This document shows positions 1 to 9,658 of a stretch of 64,000 bases of DNA, piece after piece. The translations under genes and the position numbers were made by a program. This stretch comes from Stakelama portus (GTDB lineage: Bacteria > Pseudomonadota > Alphaproteobacteria > Sphingomonadales > Sphingomonadaceae). The stretch covers positions 372,001 through 436,000 of the forward strand of contig NZ_QFZL01000002.1 in the NCBI RefSeq assembly GCF_003171655.1, given 5' to 3'. Each line of letters opens with the position of its first letter. Position 1 is the first letter of the stretch. Below the pieces are notes generated by a model, which saw only the letters and a program-made list of their open reading frames with translations, was not told the DNA's origin and searched no databases.

Positions 1-611
1 AAGGGCATGGCCGCTATATCAAGATGATGCTCGACATGCGTCCGGGCATCCGCAACCAGCATCCGATCGTGTCCGGCACGCCGCAAAGCGCCAGCGACGT
101 CTATTATGACGGCCCGGCCGGCGACATTTATTCCAAGGGCGCATGGGTGCTGCACACGTTGCGCGGGCTGATCGGCGACCAAGCCTTTTTCGATTCGCTG
201 CGGCTCGCAATCTATGGCCGCACCGATCCCAAACCCGGCAATTTCGAGCCGGTCTATCGCAGCACGCCGGAATATATCGCCTTTGTAAATCAAGAGGCTG
301 GCGGCGATTATCAGTGGTTCTTCGACGTCTATCTCTATTCCGCCGCGCTGCCCAAGCTGGTGCAGAGCCGTGACGGCGATCAGCTGACCTTCACCTGGAA
401 GACGGAAGGCAACAAGCCCTTCCCCATGCCGGTCGACATCTCGGTGAACGGCGACGTCACGACATTGCCGATGACGGACGGAACGGCATCGATCACCGTA
501 CCCCAGGGCGCGCATGTGATCGTCGATCCGGAATCGAAGATCCTGATGCAGTCCGATCAGGTCGATGCCTTCCAAACCTATATGATGCAGCGCGCTCAGG
601 GAGCCCATTGA
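1..611 (+). CDS. M1 family metallopeptidase, C-terminal part (cut by window start)
   Basis: Open reading frame runs in from the left edge (frame through GHGRYIKMMLDMRPGI) and stops at TGA 609-611. The visible part, about 200 residues, matches the C-terminal region of the next gene almost motif for motif: NQHPIVSG, KGAWVLHTLR, DPKPGNFEP, a WFF-VYLY-ALPK stretch and a C-terminal SDQ-DA segment. The HExxH zinc site would lie upstream, outside the window. By this pairing it is a secreted M1 (gluzincin) aminopeptidase homologue. Its stop overlaps the ATG of the following paralogue (TGATG), so the two are translationally coupled tandem duplicates. Which substrates they cut is unknown. Confidence 0.85.
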   Translation, partial: GHGRYIKMMLDMRPGIRNQHPIVSGTPQSASDVYYDGPAGDIYSKGAWVLHTLRGLIGDQAFFDSLRLAIYGRTDPKPGNFEPVYRSTPEYIAFVNQEAGGDYQWFFDVYLYSAALPKLVQSRDGDQLTFTWKTEGNKPFPMPVDISVNGDVTTLPMTDGTASITVPQGAHVIVDPESKILMQSDQVDAFQTYMMQRAQGAH

Positions 612-2332
612 TGATTGTTACGCGTTTTACCGCCGCCCTGCTTTTCGCGACGGCGCTGGTCCCTGCCGCTGCCGATGCACAGACGCTGCGCCGGGGCGAG
701 CCGCCGATCACCGAGCAAACCCAGATTTCCGGCGGCGAGCGCCCTGCCGAACAGGCGGGGTTGCGGCTCAGGCATCTCGACCTCGCCATCGAAGTCTTTC
801 CCGAGCGCCAGCGGATTGCGGGCGTCGCGACACTGACGCTGACCACCGAGCGCACCGTGCCGCGCCTGCTGATCGATCTCGACAAGAACCTGCCGGTATC
901 GGCGATCAGCATCGACGGGCGCGACCTTGCCGCGTCGCAATGGAGCAATCCGGAAGGACAGCTTGCGATCACGCTGCGCCGTCCGCTCCGCGCAGGCGCT
1001 ACGGCGCAGGTCAAGATCACCTATGCCGGCACGCCGCATGTCGCGGTGCGCGCGCCATGGGACGACGGCATGGTCTGGGCGCGCACGCAGGACGGCAAGC
1101 CATGGGTCGCGTCGACCAGCGAAGGCTATGGCTGCGACCTTCTCTATCCCTGCCTCGATTTCCCGGAGGGCGAAGCCGAAACCGTCGATCTCCATTTCAC
1201 TGTGCCTGCGGGGCTCAAGGCACCGGCCAATGGCAAGCTGGTCGGCGTCGATGAGCATAGCGACGGGCGGACGACGTGGAACTGGCACGCCAAGAGCCCC
1301 AATCCCTATTCGCTGATGCTCAACGTCGCGCCCTACAAGGAGATTTCGGGCAGCTATCACAGCCAGTACGGCAACGATATCGCGCTCTATTTCTGGCATC
1401 TGCCCGGCCATGAGGAAGGCGCGCAGGGCGTGTTCGACGAATTCGCGCCGACGCTCGATTTCTTCGAAACGCTGATCGGTCCCTATCCCTGGGGCGACGA
1501 GAAGCTGGCGATCGTTGAGACGCCCTATCTCGGCATGGAGCACCAGACGATCAACGCTTACGGCAACAGTTTCGCCAAGAGCTACAATGGCTTCGACGAT
1601 CTGTTCCAGCATGAGCTGGCGCATGAATGGTTCGGCAATCAGGTAACGGCGGCCAATTGGGACGATTACTGGATCCACGAAGGCTATGCCCAATATATGC
1701 AGCCGCTCTATGGCCTGTGGCGCGAGGGCGAAGCGCGATACGACGTGATGATGGACGAATTCCGTCGCGGCATCATGAACCAGCACCCCATTGTTTCGGG
1801 TCAGGTTCGCACCGAGGAACAGGTCTATGAGGCCGAAAATGGCGGCCCCGGCAACGATATTTATGTGAAGGGCGCATGGGTGTTGCACACGTTGCGCAAC
1901 ACGATCGGTGACGACGCCTTTTTCGAAGTGACGCGACGGCTGGTCTATGGCCGCCCCGATCCGAAACCTGGCAATTTCGAGCCGCGGTTCAGCTCGACCC
2001 GCGAATATATGGACATCGTCAATGACGTGACGGGGCAGAATTACGACTGGTTCTTCAACGTCTATCTCTATCAGGCAGCGCTGCCCAAGATCATCGAAGC
2101 GCGGCAAGGCGACACGCTGACGCTCCGCTGGCAGGTTCCGGGCGATGGCCCCTTCCCGCTTCCGATCGAGGTACAGGTCGATGGGGAAAGGCAGCTTGTC
2201 GACATGCGCGGCGGTACCGCGACGCTGAACGTGCCGGCTTCGGCGCATGTCCTGATCGATCCCGATGCGCGCATCCTGCGCCAGTCGGATCAGATCGACG
2301 CCTATCAGGCCTATGCGATGCGGCGGCAATAG
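611..2332 (+). CDS. Secreted M1 family metallopeptidase
   Basis: A 573-residue protein beginning with a signal peptide (hydrophobic ALLFATALVPAAADAQ). The zinc site is HELAHEWFGNQ with H334, E335, H338 and the third ligand E357 in WIHEGYAQ, which is the M1 spacing. The substrate-binding GxMEN motif reads GMEH here (in YLGMEHQTINAYG). The N-terminal half is the beta-saddle domain of M1 enzymes. The expected role is periplasmic or extracellular removal of N-terminal residues from peptides for nutrition. ATG at 611 is chosen because it overlaps the stop of the upstream paralogue; an in-frame TTG at 608 is possible. A third M1 enzyme lies at 61810-63756. Confidence 0.92.
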   Translation: MIVTRFTAALLFATALVPAAADAQTLRRGEPPITEQTQISGGERPAEQAGLRLRHLDLAIEVFPERQRIAGVATLTLTTERTVPRLLIDLDKNLPVSAISIDGRDLAASQWSNPEGQLAITLRRPLRAGATAQVKITYAGTPHVAVRAPWDDGMVWARTQDGKPWVASTSEGYGCDLLYPCLDFPEGEAETVDLHFTVPAGLKAPANGKLVGVDEHSDGRTTWNWHAKSPNPYSLMLNVAPYKEISGSYHSQYGNDIALYFWHLPGHEEGAQGVFDEFAPTLDFFETLIGPYPWGDEKLAIVETPYLGMEHQTINAYGNSFAKSYNGFDDLFQHELAHEWFGNQVTAANWDDYWIHEGYAQYMQPLYGLWREGEARYDVMMDEFRRGIMNQHPIVSGQVRTEEQVYEAENGGPGNDIYVKGAWVLHTLRNTIGDDAFFEVTRRLVYGRPDPKPGNFEPRFSSTREYMDIVNDVTGQNYDWFFNVYLYQAALPKIIEARQGDTLTLRWQVPGDGPFPLPIEVQVDGERQLVDMRGGTATLNVPASAHVLIDPDARILRQSDQIDAYQAYAMRRQ

Positions 2333-2354
2333 CCCGGGTGCGTCCGGGCCGGGA

Positions 2355-3068
2355 TCAATCCCGCCCCGGACGCGCTTTCGGCTGGCGCGCCGGTTTGACG
2401 GGGATGCGCATCATCCCCGCGAGGAACAGCGCGAAAACCATCTGCCACGGCAGATGGACACAAAGGAACCATAGCACCAGCTGGCCGGCATCATCCTGCG
2501 GCACCATCGGGTCGGTCCATTCCAGCCCCCACGCCATGCCCCAGGAGCCCACCGCGGCGAGCACGATCGTGCCCCAGAATGCGAACCAGAAACTGCTGCG
2601 CCGATAGGGCGCCAGACGCAGCGGGACCAGCAGGGCCAGCGACAATGCCGCCCCGACCGCTCCGCCGATCGCGCCGCTGATCATATGTCGCTGAAACGCC
2701 AGCCCATCGGCGACGAACCGGTAATTTTCCGTCGCATAGAGCCATGCCAGATAATTGGCGGCGGCATGCGCGATCGGAAGCAGGATGAGGAAATAGATTG
2801 CCCGGCGGATGCGCCCGCGGCGATGCAGGCTCATCACCACCCAGGGCATGCCGAATACCGGAGTCAGCAGCACGCTGGGGCCCACCACCGGCGCCAGCAC
2901 ATTGGCGGGATCGGCATTGAACCAGATCGCGGCCGCAAGCGACACGGCATAGGCGAGCGCGCCAAGCTCCAGCCAGCGCAGAGAGCGGCCGAAATCGCGG
3001 CGGCGCTGGCGGCGGACGGGAGCGTCAGCGGTGAGTGCGGTATGCGATGCGGATGCGGTGGCCGTCAC
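2355..3068 (-). CDS. Integral membrane protein of unknown function
   Basis: A 237-residue protein with a basic, Thr/Ala-rich N-terminus (about 25 residues) and roughly six hydrophobic segments, for example LELGALAYAVSLAAAIWF, VVGPSVLLTPVFGMPW, GGAVGAALSLALLVPL and LVLWFLCVHLPWQMVFALF. It ends with a basic Pro/Arg tail. The start is GTG 3066-3068, with an AGG-containing stretch just upstream. I do not recognise the family. It converges on the M1 gene and lies 50 bases downstream of the diguanylate cyclase gene on the same strand, so the two could be co-transcribed. Confidence 0.7.
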   Translation of the reverse strand: MTATASASHTALTADAPVRRQRRRDFGRSLRWLELGALAYAVSLAAAIWFNADPANVLAPVVGPSVLLTPVFGMPWVVMSLHRRGRIRRAIYFLILLPIAHAAANYLAWLYATENYRFVADGLAFQRHMISGAIGGAVGAALSLALLVPLRLAPYRRSSFWFAFWGTIVLAAVGSWGMAWGLEWTDPMVPQDDAGQLVLWFLCVHLPWQMVFALFLAGMMRIPVKPARQPKARPGRD

Positions 3069-3118
3069 GATCCCTGCTGTGTCTCACGGGATCGGCGCGA
3101 AGCAAAGCCGTCTTGCGA

Positions 3119-4021
3119 TCAGACGCGATCCGATCTGACGCAGTTCCGCCCGTGGCTTTTGGCGGCATAGAGCGCGCGGTCGGCGCGCAGGATCGCGTCC
3201 TCCAGCGCCGGATCATCGAAATTCGCGACTCCGGCGGAGAAAGTGATTGGCGCGCCGTCGAGCAGGCCGATGGGATTGCATTCCATCTGAAAGGTCAGGC
3301 GATCGAGAATCAGCATCGCTTCGGCGACATCGGCATCGGCGAACAGCACGACGAATTCCTCGCCGCCCCAGCGCCCGCACAGATCATGGCGCCGCAACCC
3401 GGCCTCCAGCGCCGCAGCGAAGGCAGTCAATACGCGATCGCCTTCGCCATGCCCCATGGCGTCGTTGACGCGCTTGAAATGGTCGAGGTCGATCAGCGCG
3501 ACCGCCGCGCCCTGATCGAGACGGCGTTGCGCCACCGCCTGCAGGAACCCGCGCCGGTTGCGAAGCCCCGTCAGCGGATCGGTATTGGCCCGATCATCGA
3601 GCGAGCGGACGAGCCGGTCGGTCGCCTGCGCCGCGCGATTGACGCTCGCCAGCAACCGCCCGATCACATCGCGCCCGCCGACCGGCAAACGCTCGACTGT
3701 CCCGCCGTTTTCCAGCTGACCGAGCGCATCGGAAGCGACGTGCAACGGCACGAGCAGCGCATGGATCGCCGCAAGCGCAAAGCCGGTCCCCGCCAATGTC
3801 GCCAACAACACGACGATGGCCGACGCCCAGTCCGCCTGACCGCTCCACAATTCCCATCCGATCAGCGAAAGCAGCGGCAGATGCGTCGCAACGAAACAGA
3901 TGGTGAAGATCCGCAGCCGATAGCTGCCGGGAAACAAGAACGAACTTGCCTGATAAAAACGCACCAAATTCCTCGTCTGGATAATTACGCGATCCGGGTT
4001 GGCAAAGGACACATCCCGCAC
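3119..4021 (-). CDS. Membrane-anchored diguanylate cyclase (GGDEF)
   Basis: About 300 residues: two hydrophobic segments (around residues 37-55 and 67-92) flank a very short periplasmic stretch, then a HAMP-like linker, then a GGDEF domain (from about residue 145). The active site is RWGGEEF, so catalysis of c-di-GMP synthesis from two GTP is expected. RRHD five residues before GGEEF fits the RxxD allosteric inhibition site. DPLTGLRNRR and the D-x-DHFKRVND signature are intact. No EAL domain and no extracellular sensor are visible. The listed start is a GTG; no in-frame ATG exists before the first membrane segment, so the exact start is uncertain. Two DnaA-box-like sites lie just upstream. 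Confidence 0.9.
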   Translation of the reverse strand: MRDVSFANPDRVIIQTRNLVRFYQASSFLFPGSYRLRIFTICFVATHLPLLSLIGWELWSGQADWASAIVVLLATLAGTGFALAAIHALLVPLHVASDALGQLENGGTVERLPVGGRDVIGRLLASVNRAAQATDRLVRSLDDRANTDPLTGLRNRRGFLQAVAQRRLDQGAAVALIDLDHFKRVNDAMGHGEGDRVLTAFAAALEAGLRRHDLCGRWGGEEFVVLFADADVAEAMLILDRLTFQMECNPIGLLDGAPITFSAGVANFDDPALEDAILRADRALYAAKSHGRNCVRSDRV

Positions 4022-4057
4022 CGGGTGTTACGAGGATCGATCCAGATCAGGTTAATC

Positions 4058-4082
4058 TGCGGATAACCCGAGTTTATCCACA
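4058..4082. promoter_or_regulatory. Pair of DnaA-box-like 9-mers
   Basis: TTATCCACA at 4074-4082 (plus strand) is a perfect match to the DnaA consensus TTATNCACA. TTATCCGCA at 4058-4066 (minus strand) differs by one base. They are inverted, 7 bases apart, in the 133-base gap between the clpX terminator and the diguanylate cyclase gene, where that gene's promoter should be. Binding is inferred only; two sites in non-AT-rich DNA do not make an origin. Confidence 0.4.
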
Positions 4083-4094
4083 GATTTCGATGCC

Positions 4095-4131
4095 AAAAAA
4101 GAAAGGGCGGAAAGCAACGCTCTCCGCCCTT
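4095..4131 (-). terminator. Rho-independent terminator of clpX
   Basis: A 9-bp perfect stem pairs AAGGGCGGA (4103-4111) with TCCGCCCTT (4123-4131) around an 11-base loop. Read on the minus strand it is followed by TTTCTTTTTT, and it lies 23 bases after the clpX stop codon. Confidence 0.85.
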
Positions 4132-4154
4132 ATCTATACTTTATTGCAGGTTAT

Positions 4155-5420
<1,266 letters not shown>

Positions 5421-5582
5421 TCAGTTCACCCTTGGCGCCCATCGGGGCGCAACAATCCACCCGCCATCCTACACGCGGGCACGCATCCGGCAATCCAAAA
5501 TCGGGCGGACAGAGGCTCTGCCCGTCCCGATATCCGCGCATGCCGACCGTACGCGGATTGAAAACCAATAGGCCAGCAACCG

Positions 5583-6239
5583 TTAAGCAGCGCCTGACGG
5601 ATCTTCGGAAACGGCGGGACGCTTTTCAAAAACATCGTCGACCAATCCGAAGGTCTTGGCTTCATCGGCCGAAAGGAACGTGTCGCGATCCATCGCCTTT
5701 TCGATCTTTTCGAGCGGCTGGCCGGTATATTTTACATATAGGTCATTCATGCGCGCACGGATGCGCAGAATTTCCTTCGCCTGGATCTCGATATCGCTGG
5801 CCATGCCCTGCGCACCCCCCGAAGGCTGGTGGATCATGATCCGTGCATTGGTCAGCGCAACGCGCATGCCCGGCTCCCCTGCGGCAAGCAGGAAGCTGCC
5901 CATCGAAGCGGCCTGACCCATGCACACCGTGCCGACGCGCGGGCGAATATACTGCATGGTATCGTGGATCGCCATGCCGGCGGTCACCACGCCACCGGGC
6001 GAATTGATGTACATCCAGATGTCCTTTTTCGGATTTTCCGATTCGAGGAACAACAGCTGGGCAGTGATCAGCGACGCCATATTGTCTTCGACCGGCCCGG
6101 TCACGAACACAATGCGTTCGCGCAGCAAGCGCGAAAAGATGTCGAAGCTGCGTTCGCCGCGGCTCGACTGTTCGATGACGATGGGGACCAGCGCTCCGGT
6201 CTCGGGGTCGAAGGTCATTTGGCCGGAAAGGGGATGCAT
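5583..6239 (-). CDS. clpP: ATP-dependent Clp protease proteolytic subunit ClpP
   Basis: The serine peptidase core of ClpXP. The Ser/His/Asp triad is visible as S in [12 protein letters not shown] in IMIHQPSGG and D in EKAMDRDTF. The family segment [15 protein letters not shown] is intact. The reading frame is open further upstream, but the start is placed at the ATG 6237-6239 ([11 protein letters not shown]), giving 218 residues, a usual ClpP length; AAGAGA lies about 10 bases upstream. It is followed by clpX. The open extension upstream lacks family resemblance. Confidence 0.97.
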   Translation of the reverse strand: MHPLSGQMTFDPETGALVPIVIEQSSRGERSFDIFSRLLRERIVFVTGPVEDNMASLITAQLLFLESENPKKDIWMYINSPGGVVTAGMAIHDTMQYIRPRVGTVCMGQAASMGSFLLAAGEPGMRVALTNARIMIHQPSGGAQGMASDIEIQAKEILRIRARMNDLYVKYTGQPLEKIEKAMDRDTFLSADEAKTFGLVDDVFEKRPAVSEDPSGAA

Positions 6240-6512
6240 GTAGGGAAATCTCTTATTTCTGTTTTGCCCGCCCTTACATCGGCGCTCGGATCGCGGGGCG
6301 CAAGGGGGGATTAGCCCGGTTAGGGATGCTTTGGCACGAATGACGAAAATGGCGGTTTTGCGTACAAAGTTCGCACCGGGTCGCACCACGACGCGCGTAC
6401 GCCCGCGCGCGCCCGCACGAGGCCGACCAGGATAATCGCAGCATCGCCATCCCCCGGGCGATGGCACAAATTGCGCCTGTAGGACAGGCCCGTCACCGGG
6501 ACGGTCGGTTTG

Positions 6513-7454
6513 CTAGCGTTGTTCGTCCCGAACCGCGAGCGGGCCCGGCACGGCGAGATAGGCGAGCCGGCGCACTTCACGCCGGCCGCGCACCACCGTG
6601 TCGAGGATCAGGCCGCAAAAGCCGCTGAGAAAGGCGAGCAGCATCAGCCCCGTGCTGAGCACAGCGGTGGGCAGGCGCGGAACCAGCCCGGTTTGCCAAT
6701 ATGTGAGCGCCAGCGGGATGGCGAGAAGGATCGAAAGCGCCGCCAGCGCCGCCGCGATCCAGCCGAAGAACAGAATCGGCCGCTCGACGCGATACAGCGT
6801 CGCGATGGTGCGCGCGATGCGCAGACCGTCGCGATAGGTGGACAGTTTCGAATGCGATCCTTCGAGTCGCGCGAAATAACGGGTTTCGACTTCGCCCACC
6901 GGCATGCGCAGTTCGAGCGCATGGACGCTGATTTCGGTCTCTGTCTCAAACCCGCGGCTGAGCGCGGGAAAACTTTTCACGAACCGCCGCGAAAACACCC
7001 GATAGCCCGAGAAAATATCAGTGAAGCTCCGCCCGAACAGCCCGGCCAGCACGCCGGTCATCATCCGGTTGCCCAGCACATGGCCGCGCCGATAGGCCTG
7101 CGCCACTTCATGGACCCGCGCGCCGACGACCATGTCGAGCCCCTCGGTCAGCAATCGTTCGACCATCGCCGGCGCCGCCGACGCGTCATAGGTCGCGTCG
7201 CCATCGGCCATCACGTAAATATCGGCATCCACATCGGCGAACATCCGGCGGACGACATGGCCCTTGCCCTGCATGCGTTCGGTCCGGACGGTTGCGCCCG
7301 CCTCTGCCGCCACGCGCATCGTGCCGTCGCTGCTGTTATTGTCGTAGACATAGATCGCCGCGCCGGGCAGCGCGGCGCGGAATTCGCCCACTGTCTTCGC
7401 GATCGCGGCTTCTTCGTTGTAGCAGGGCAGGATTACGGCAATGCGTGGGCTCAT
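6513..7454 (-). CDS. Family 2 glycosyltransferase with C-terminal membrane helices
   Basis: A 313-residue protein. The N-terminal GT-A domain has AVILPCYNEE, DNNSSDGT and the metal/nucleotide site MADGDATYD. It resembles dolichyl/polyprenyl-phosphate sugar transferases, and the end carries two hydrophobic segments (FFGWIAAALAALSILLAIPL and AVLSTGLMLLAFLSGFCGLI). It probably moves a sugar from a nucleotide onto a polyprenyl-phosphate carrier at the inner membrane; the sugar is unknown. The start at 7454 (MSPRIAV) places the ILPCYNEE motif where family members have it. The gene lies between tig and clpP, interrupting a usually adjacent pair. Confidence 0.88.
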   Translation of the reverse strand: MSPRIAVILPCYNEEAAIAKTVGEFRAALPGAAIYVYDNNSSDGTMRVAAEAGATVRTERMQGKGHVVRRMFADVDADIYVMADGDATYDASAAPAMVERLLTEGLDMVVGARVHEVAQAYRRGHVLGNRMMTGVLAGLFGRSFTDIFSGYRVFSRRFVKSFPALSRGFETETEISVHALELRMPVGEVETRYFARLEGSHSKLSTYRDGLRIARTIATLYRVERPILFFGWIAAALAALSILLAIPLALTYWQTGLVPRLPTAVLSTGLMLLAFLSGFCGLILDTVVRGRREVRRLAYLAVPGPLAVRDEQR

Positions 7455-7675
7455 CGCCCAGCCATAGGGTGAGACGGCGGCGGTTTCGATATTTTTCTGC
7501 TGTGCCACTGCGGGAGACGGCACCAGTCGCATTGCGCGCGCCAGTTCCCATCTGCGGCGCCGCTGCGCAAGCATGCGGCTATTGCAGTGCCGTGATTTCC
7601 CGCCGCTGACACAGGAATTCGCCTGCATGTGTCATTTGCATCGCGCGACTGCATCGCGCGACGGTGCAGACATGG

Positions 7676-7695
7676 GCCCCTGCCTGCGCAGGGGC
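7676..7695. repeat. REP-like palindrome GCCCCTGC-ctgc-GCAGGGGC
   Basis: Perfect 8-bp inverted repeat with a 4-base loop, flanked by GGGCGACGGAGATCCTCGTCGCCC, a second smaller palindrome. Translating the opposite strand gives VAPAQAGAHV, a string often met in spurious ORFs from dispersed bacterial repeats. Only this copy is seen in the window. Confidence 0.5.
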
Positions 7696-7723
7696 GACGG
7701 AGATCCTCGTCGCCCCGTGCCCC

Positions 7724-7767
7724 GAGAAAAAGAAAAAGGCGGGGGGACGCCGCAGCCTCCCCCCGCC
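7724..7767 (-). terminator. Rho-independent terminator of tig
   Basis: Perfect 10-bp stem GGCGGGGGGA (7738-7747) / TCCCCCCGCC (7758-7767) with a 10-base loop. On the minus strand it is followed by TTTTTCTTTTTCTC. It lies about 27 bases past the tig stop codon, separating tig from the glycosyltransferase gene. Confidence 0.92.
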
Positions 7768-7794
7768 CTGATTTGCGTTCACGAACCCGTGAAA

Positions 7795-9396
7795 TCAGCT
7801 GTCGGCGTCCGCCTTTTTGGCCGGGGCCTTCTTGGCGGCCGGCTTCTTGGCTGCGGGCTTCTTGGCCGCAGGCTTTTCGTCGCCTTCCGCAGCGTCAGCC
7901 TTCTTGGCGGGCGCCTTTTTGGCAGCCGGCTTCTTGGCCGGGGCTTCTTCCTTGGTTTCGGCAGGCTCAGCCTTTTTGGCGGCGGCCTTCTTTGCCGCAG
8001 GCTTCTTGGCCGGCTTGTCGTCATGGTCATGGTCGCAGTCCGGACCATGGACGTGCGGGACCGCGCCCTCTTCGCTTTCGATCGCGGCTTCGAGTTCCTC
8101 ACGGGCGACTTCGCGCTCGGTGATCTCTGCCTTTTCGAACAGGAAGTCGACGACCTTGTCCTCGAACAGCGGCGCGCGCAGCTGCGCGGCGGCCATCGGT
8201 TCCTGCTGGACATACTGGAAGAACCGTTCGCGATCTTCCGGACGATATTGCTGTGCCGCCTGCATGATCAGCCGGTTCATTTCCTGCTGGCTCACTTCGA
8301 CGCCATTGGCATTGCCGATTTCGGAAAGCAGCAGGCCCAGACGGACGCGGCGTTCGGCAATGGCACGATAATCGTCGCGCTCGCCTTCGAGATCGGCCTT
8401 GGCCTTCTCGGTGTCTTCCTCATGCTCGGCTTCGTGCTGAAGCTGGTGCCAGATCTGGTCGAATTCGGCATCGACCATCGACGGCGGCACTTCGAAATCA
8501 TGGCCCGCGGCGAGCTGATCGAGTAGCTTGCGCTTCATATAGGTGCGGGTCAGGCCGTTATGTTCCTGCTCCATCTGGCCCTTGACCAGCCCCTTGAGCT
8601 GCTCGAGGCTTTCCAGGCCCATATTCTTGGCGAAATCATCGTCGATCTTGCTTTCGCCCGCGACCTTGATCGTCTTGATGACGAGATCGAACGTCGCCGG
8701 CTTTCCGGCCAGATCCGCGACGCCATATTCCTCGGGGAACGTGACTTCGATCGTCTTTTCGTCGCCCGCCTTCACGCCGACCAGCTGGTCTTCGAAGCCG
8801 GGGATCAGACGGCCCGAGCCGATTTCGATCGACATGTCCTCGCCGGTGCCGCCGTCAAAGGCGACGCCATTGACCTTGCCCGCGAAATCCATGACGACCA
8901 TGTCGCCTTCCTTCGCCTTGCGGGTCTTGGGCGCGTCTTCCCAGCTCTTCTGCTGGCTGGCGATCTGCGCGAGCTGTTCGTCGACCTTTTCGTCGGCGAC
9001 CGGCACGACCAGCCGTTCGAGCTTCAGCCCTTCGATCGAAGGCGCGGGAACATCGGGGAGCACTTCGAGCTCGACCTTCACTTCGGCTTCCTTGCCGGGC
9101 TCATAGCCTTCGGCGAGGTTGACCGACGGCGCCATCGCCGGGCGCAGCTTGTGCTCGGCGATCAGCGACTGAACGCCTTCCTGGATCGTGGTGTTGAGCG
9201 CATCGGCGGCCAGCGCCTCGCCATGCATCTTGCGAATCAGATTCGCAGGCACCTTGCCGGGGCGGAAACCGGGCATGCGGATCTGCGGTGCAAGGCGCTT
9301 CACCTCGGCATCGACGCGCGCGTCGACATCCTTCGGGGTGATGGTCATCGTGTAGGCGCGCTTCAGGCCCTCGTTCAACGTCTCGACAGTCTGCAT
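7795..9396 (-). CDS. tig: Trigger factor with Lys/Ala-rich C-terminal extension
   Basis: A ribosome-bound chaperone and prolyl isomerase. The ribosome-binding signature GFRPGKVP is at about residues 44-51, followed by the FKBP-like domain (GDMVVMDFAGKVNG, IPGFEDQLVGVKAGDEKTI) and the helical chaperone domain. At 533 residues it is roughly 90 longer than the usual 430-450. The extra part is a His/Asp-rich hinge (HVHGPDCDHDHDD) followed by about 70 residues of KKPAAKK/KKAPAKKA repeats, similar to histone H1 tails. The start is ATG 9394-9396 (MQTVETL), the family start; the reading frame open upstream runs into tRNA-Leu. It is its own unit, closed by a terminator. Confidence 0.96.
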   Translation of the reverse strand: MQTVETLNEGLKRAYTMTITPKDVDARVDAEVKRLAPQIRMPGFRPGKVPANLIRKMHGEALAADALNTTIQEGVQSLIAEHKLRPAMAPSVNLAEGYEPGKEAEVKVELEVLPDVPAPSIEGLKLERLVVPVADEKVDEQLAQIASQQKSWEDAPKTRKAKEGDMVVMDFAGKVNGVAFDGGTGEDMSIEIGSGRLIPGFEDQLVGVKAGDEKTIEVTFPEEYGVADLAGKPATFDLVIKTIKVAGESKIDDDFAKNMGLESLEQLKGLVKGQMEQEHNGLTRTYMKRKLLDQLAAGHDFEVPPSMVDAEFDQIWHQLQHEAEHEEDTEKAKADLEGERDDYRAIAERRVRLGLLLSEIGNANGVEVSQQEMNRLIMQAAQQYRPEDRERFFQYVQQEPMAAAQLRAPLFEDKVVDFLFEKAEITEREVAREELEAAIESEEGAVPHVHGPDCDHDHDDKPAKKPAAKKAAAKKAEPAETKEEAPAKKPAAKKAPAKKADAAEGDEKPAAKKPAAKKPAAKKAPAKKADADS

Positions 9397-9460
9397 TTCC
9401 ACGCTTTCGTGCTTGAATCCGGAAAAAGGCGCCGTCCGCGCCCACATGAAGTGGCGAATC

Positions 9461-9545
9461 TGGTGCGGGCGAAGGGACTCGAACCCCCACATCTTGCGAT
9501 ACTGGAACCTAAATCCAGCGCGTCTACCAGTTCCGCCACGCCCGC
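9461..9545 (-). tRNA. tRNA-Leu (anticodon TAG)
   Basis: An 85-base gene with CCA encoded. The acceptor stem GCGGGCG pairs with CGCCCGC, the anticodon stem CTGGA/TCCAG encloses TTTAGGT (anticodon TAG), and there is a long variable arm typical of class II leucine tRNAs. The T arm is GGGGGTTCGAGTCCC. It reads CUA codons. It is 64 bases upstream of tig on the same strand. Confidence 0.96.
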
Positions 9546-9658
9546 AGGGGACACCGCCGATCGGCGGCGTCTATAGCAGTCATGCGCGCCGTAGCAAGTT
9601 CGGCAAGCAACTCGAATGCGGGACAGTTCGTTGTTCAGGCCAAACAGGAGTTGAAAAC

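Larger units (their letters stand above)
7455..7794. other. 340-base intergenic region between glycosyltransferase gene and tig
   Basis: No convincing gene. It contains the tig terminator (7724-7767) and a repeat-like palindrome (7676-7695). The remainder (7455-7660) shows no motif I can name, but it should hold the promoter of the glycosyltransferase gene. Small open frames here have no ribosome binding site or family resemblance. Confidence 0.6.

Noticed and set aside
596..2329. Long minus-strand ORF (577 codons) opposite the M1 gene
   Set aside because: Mirror of a GC-rich coding frame; His/Arg/Asp-rich composition, no ribosome binding site and no recognisable motif, while the plus strand has a complete M1 peptidase.
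4058..4082. Replication origin suggested by DnaA boxes
   Set aside because: Only two boxes, no AT-rich unwinding region, and no dnaA, parAB or gidA genes around.
7817..8371. Plus-strand ORF with repeated FLAAGFLAAG units
   Set aside because: It is the complement of the Lys/Ala repeats in the trigger factor tail, a low-complexity shadow.
9461..9545. Integration site at tRNA-Leu
   Set aside because: The tRNA is intact and no direct repeat of its 3' end or mobility gene was seen downstream.
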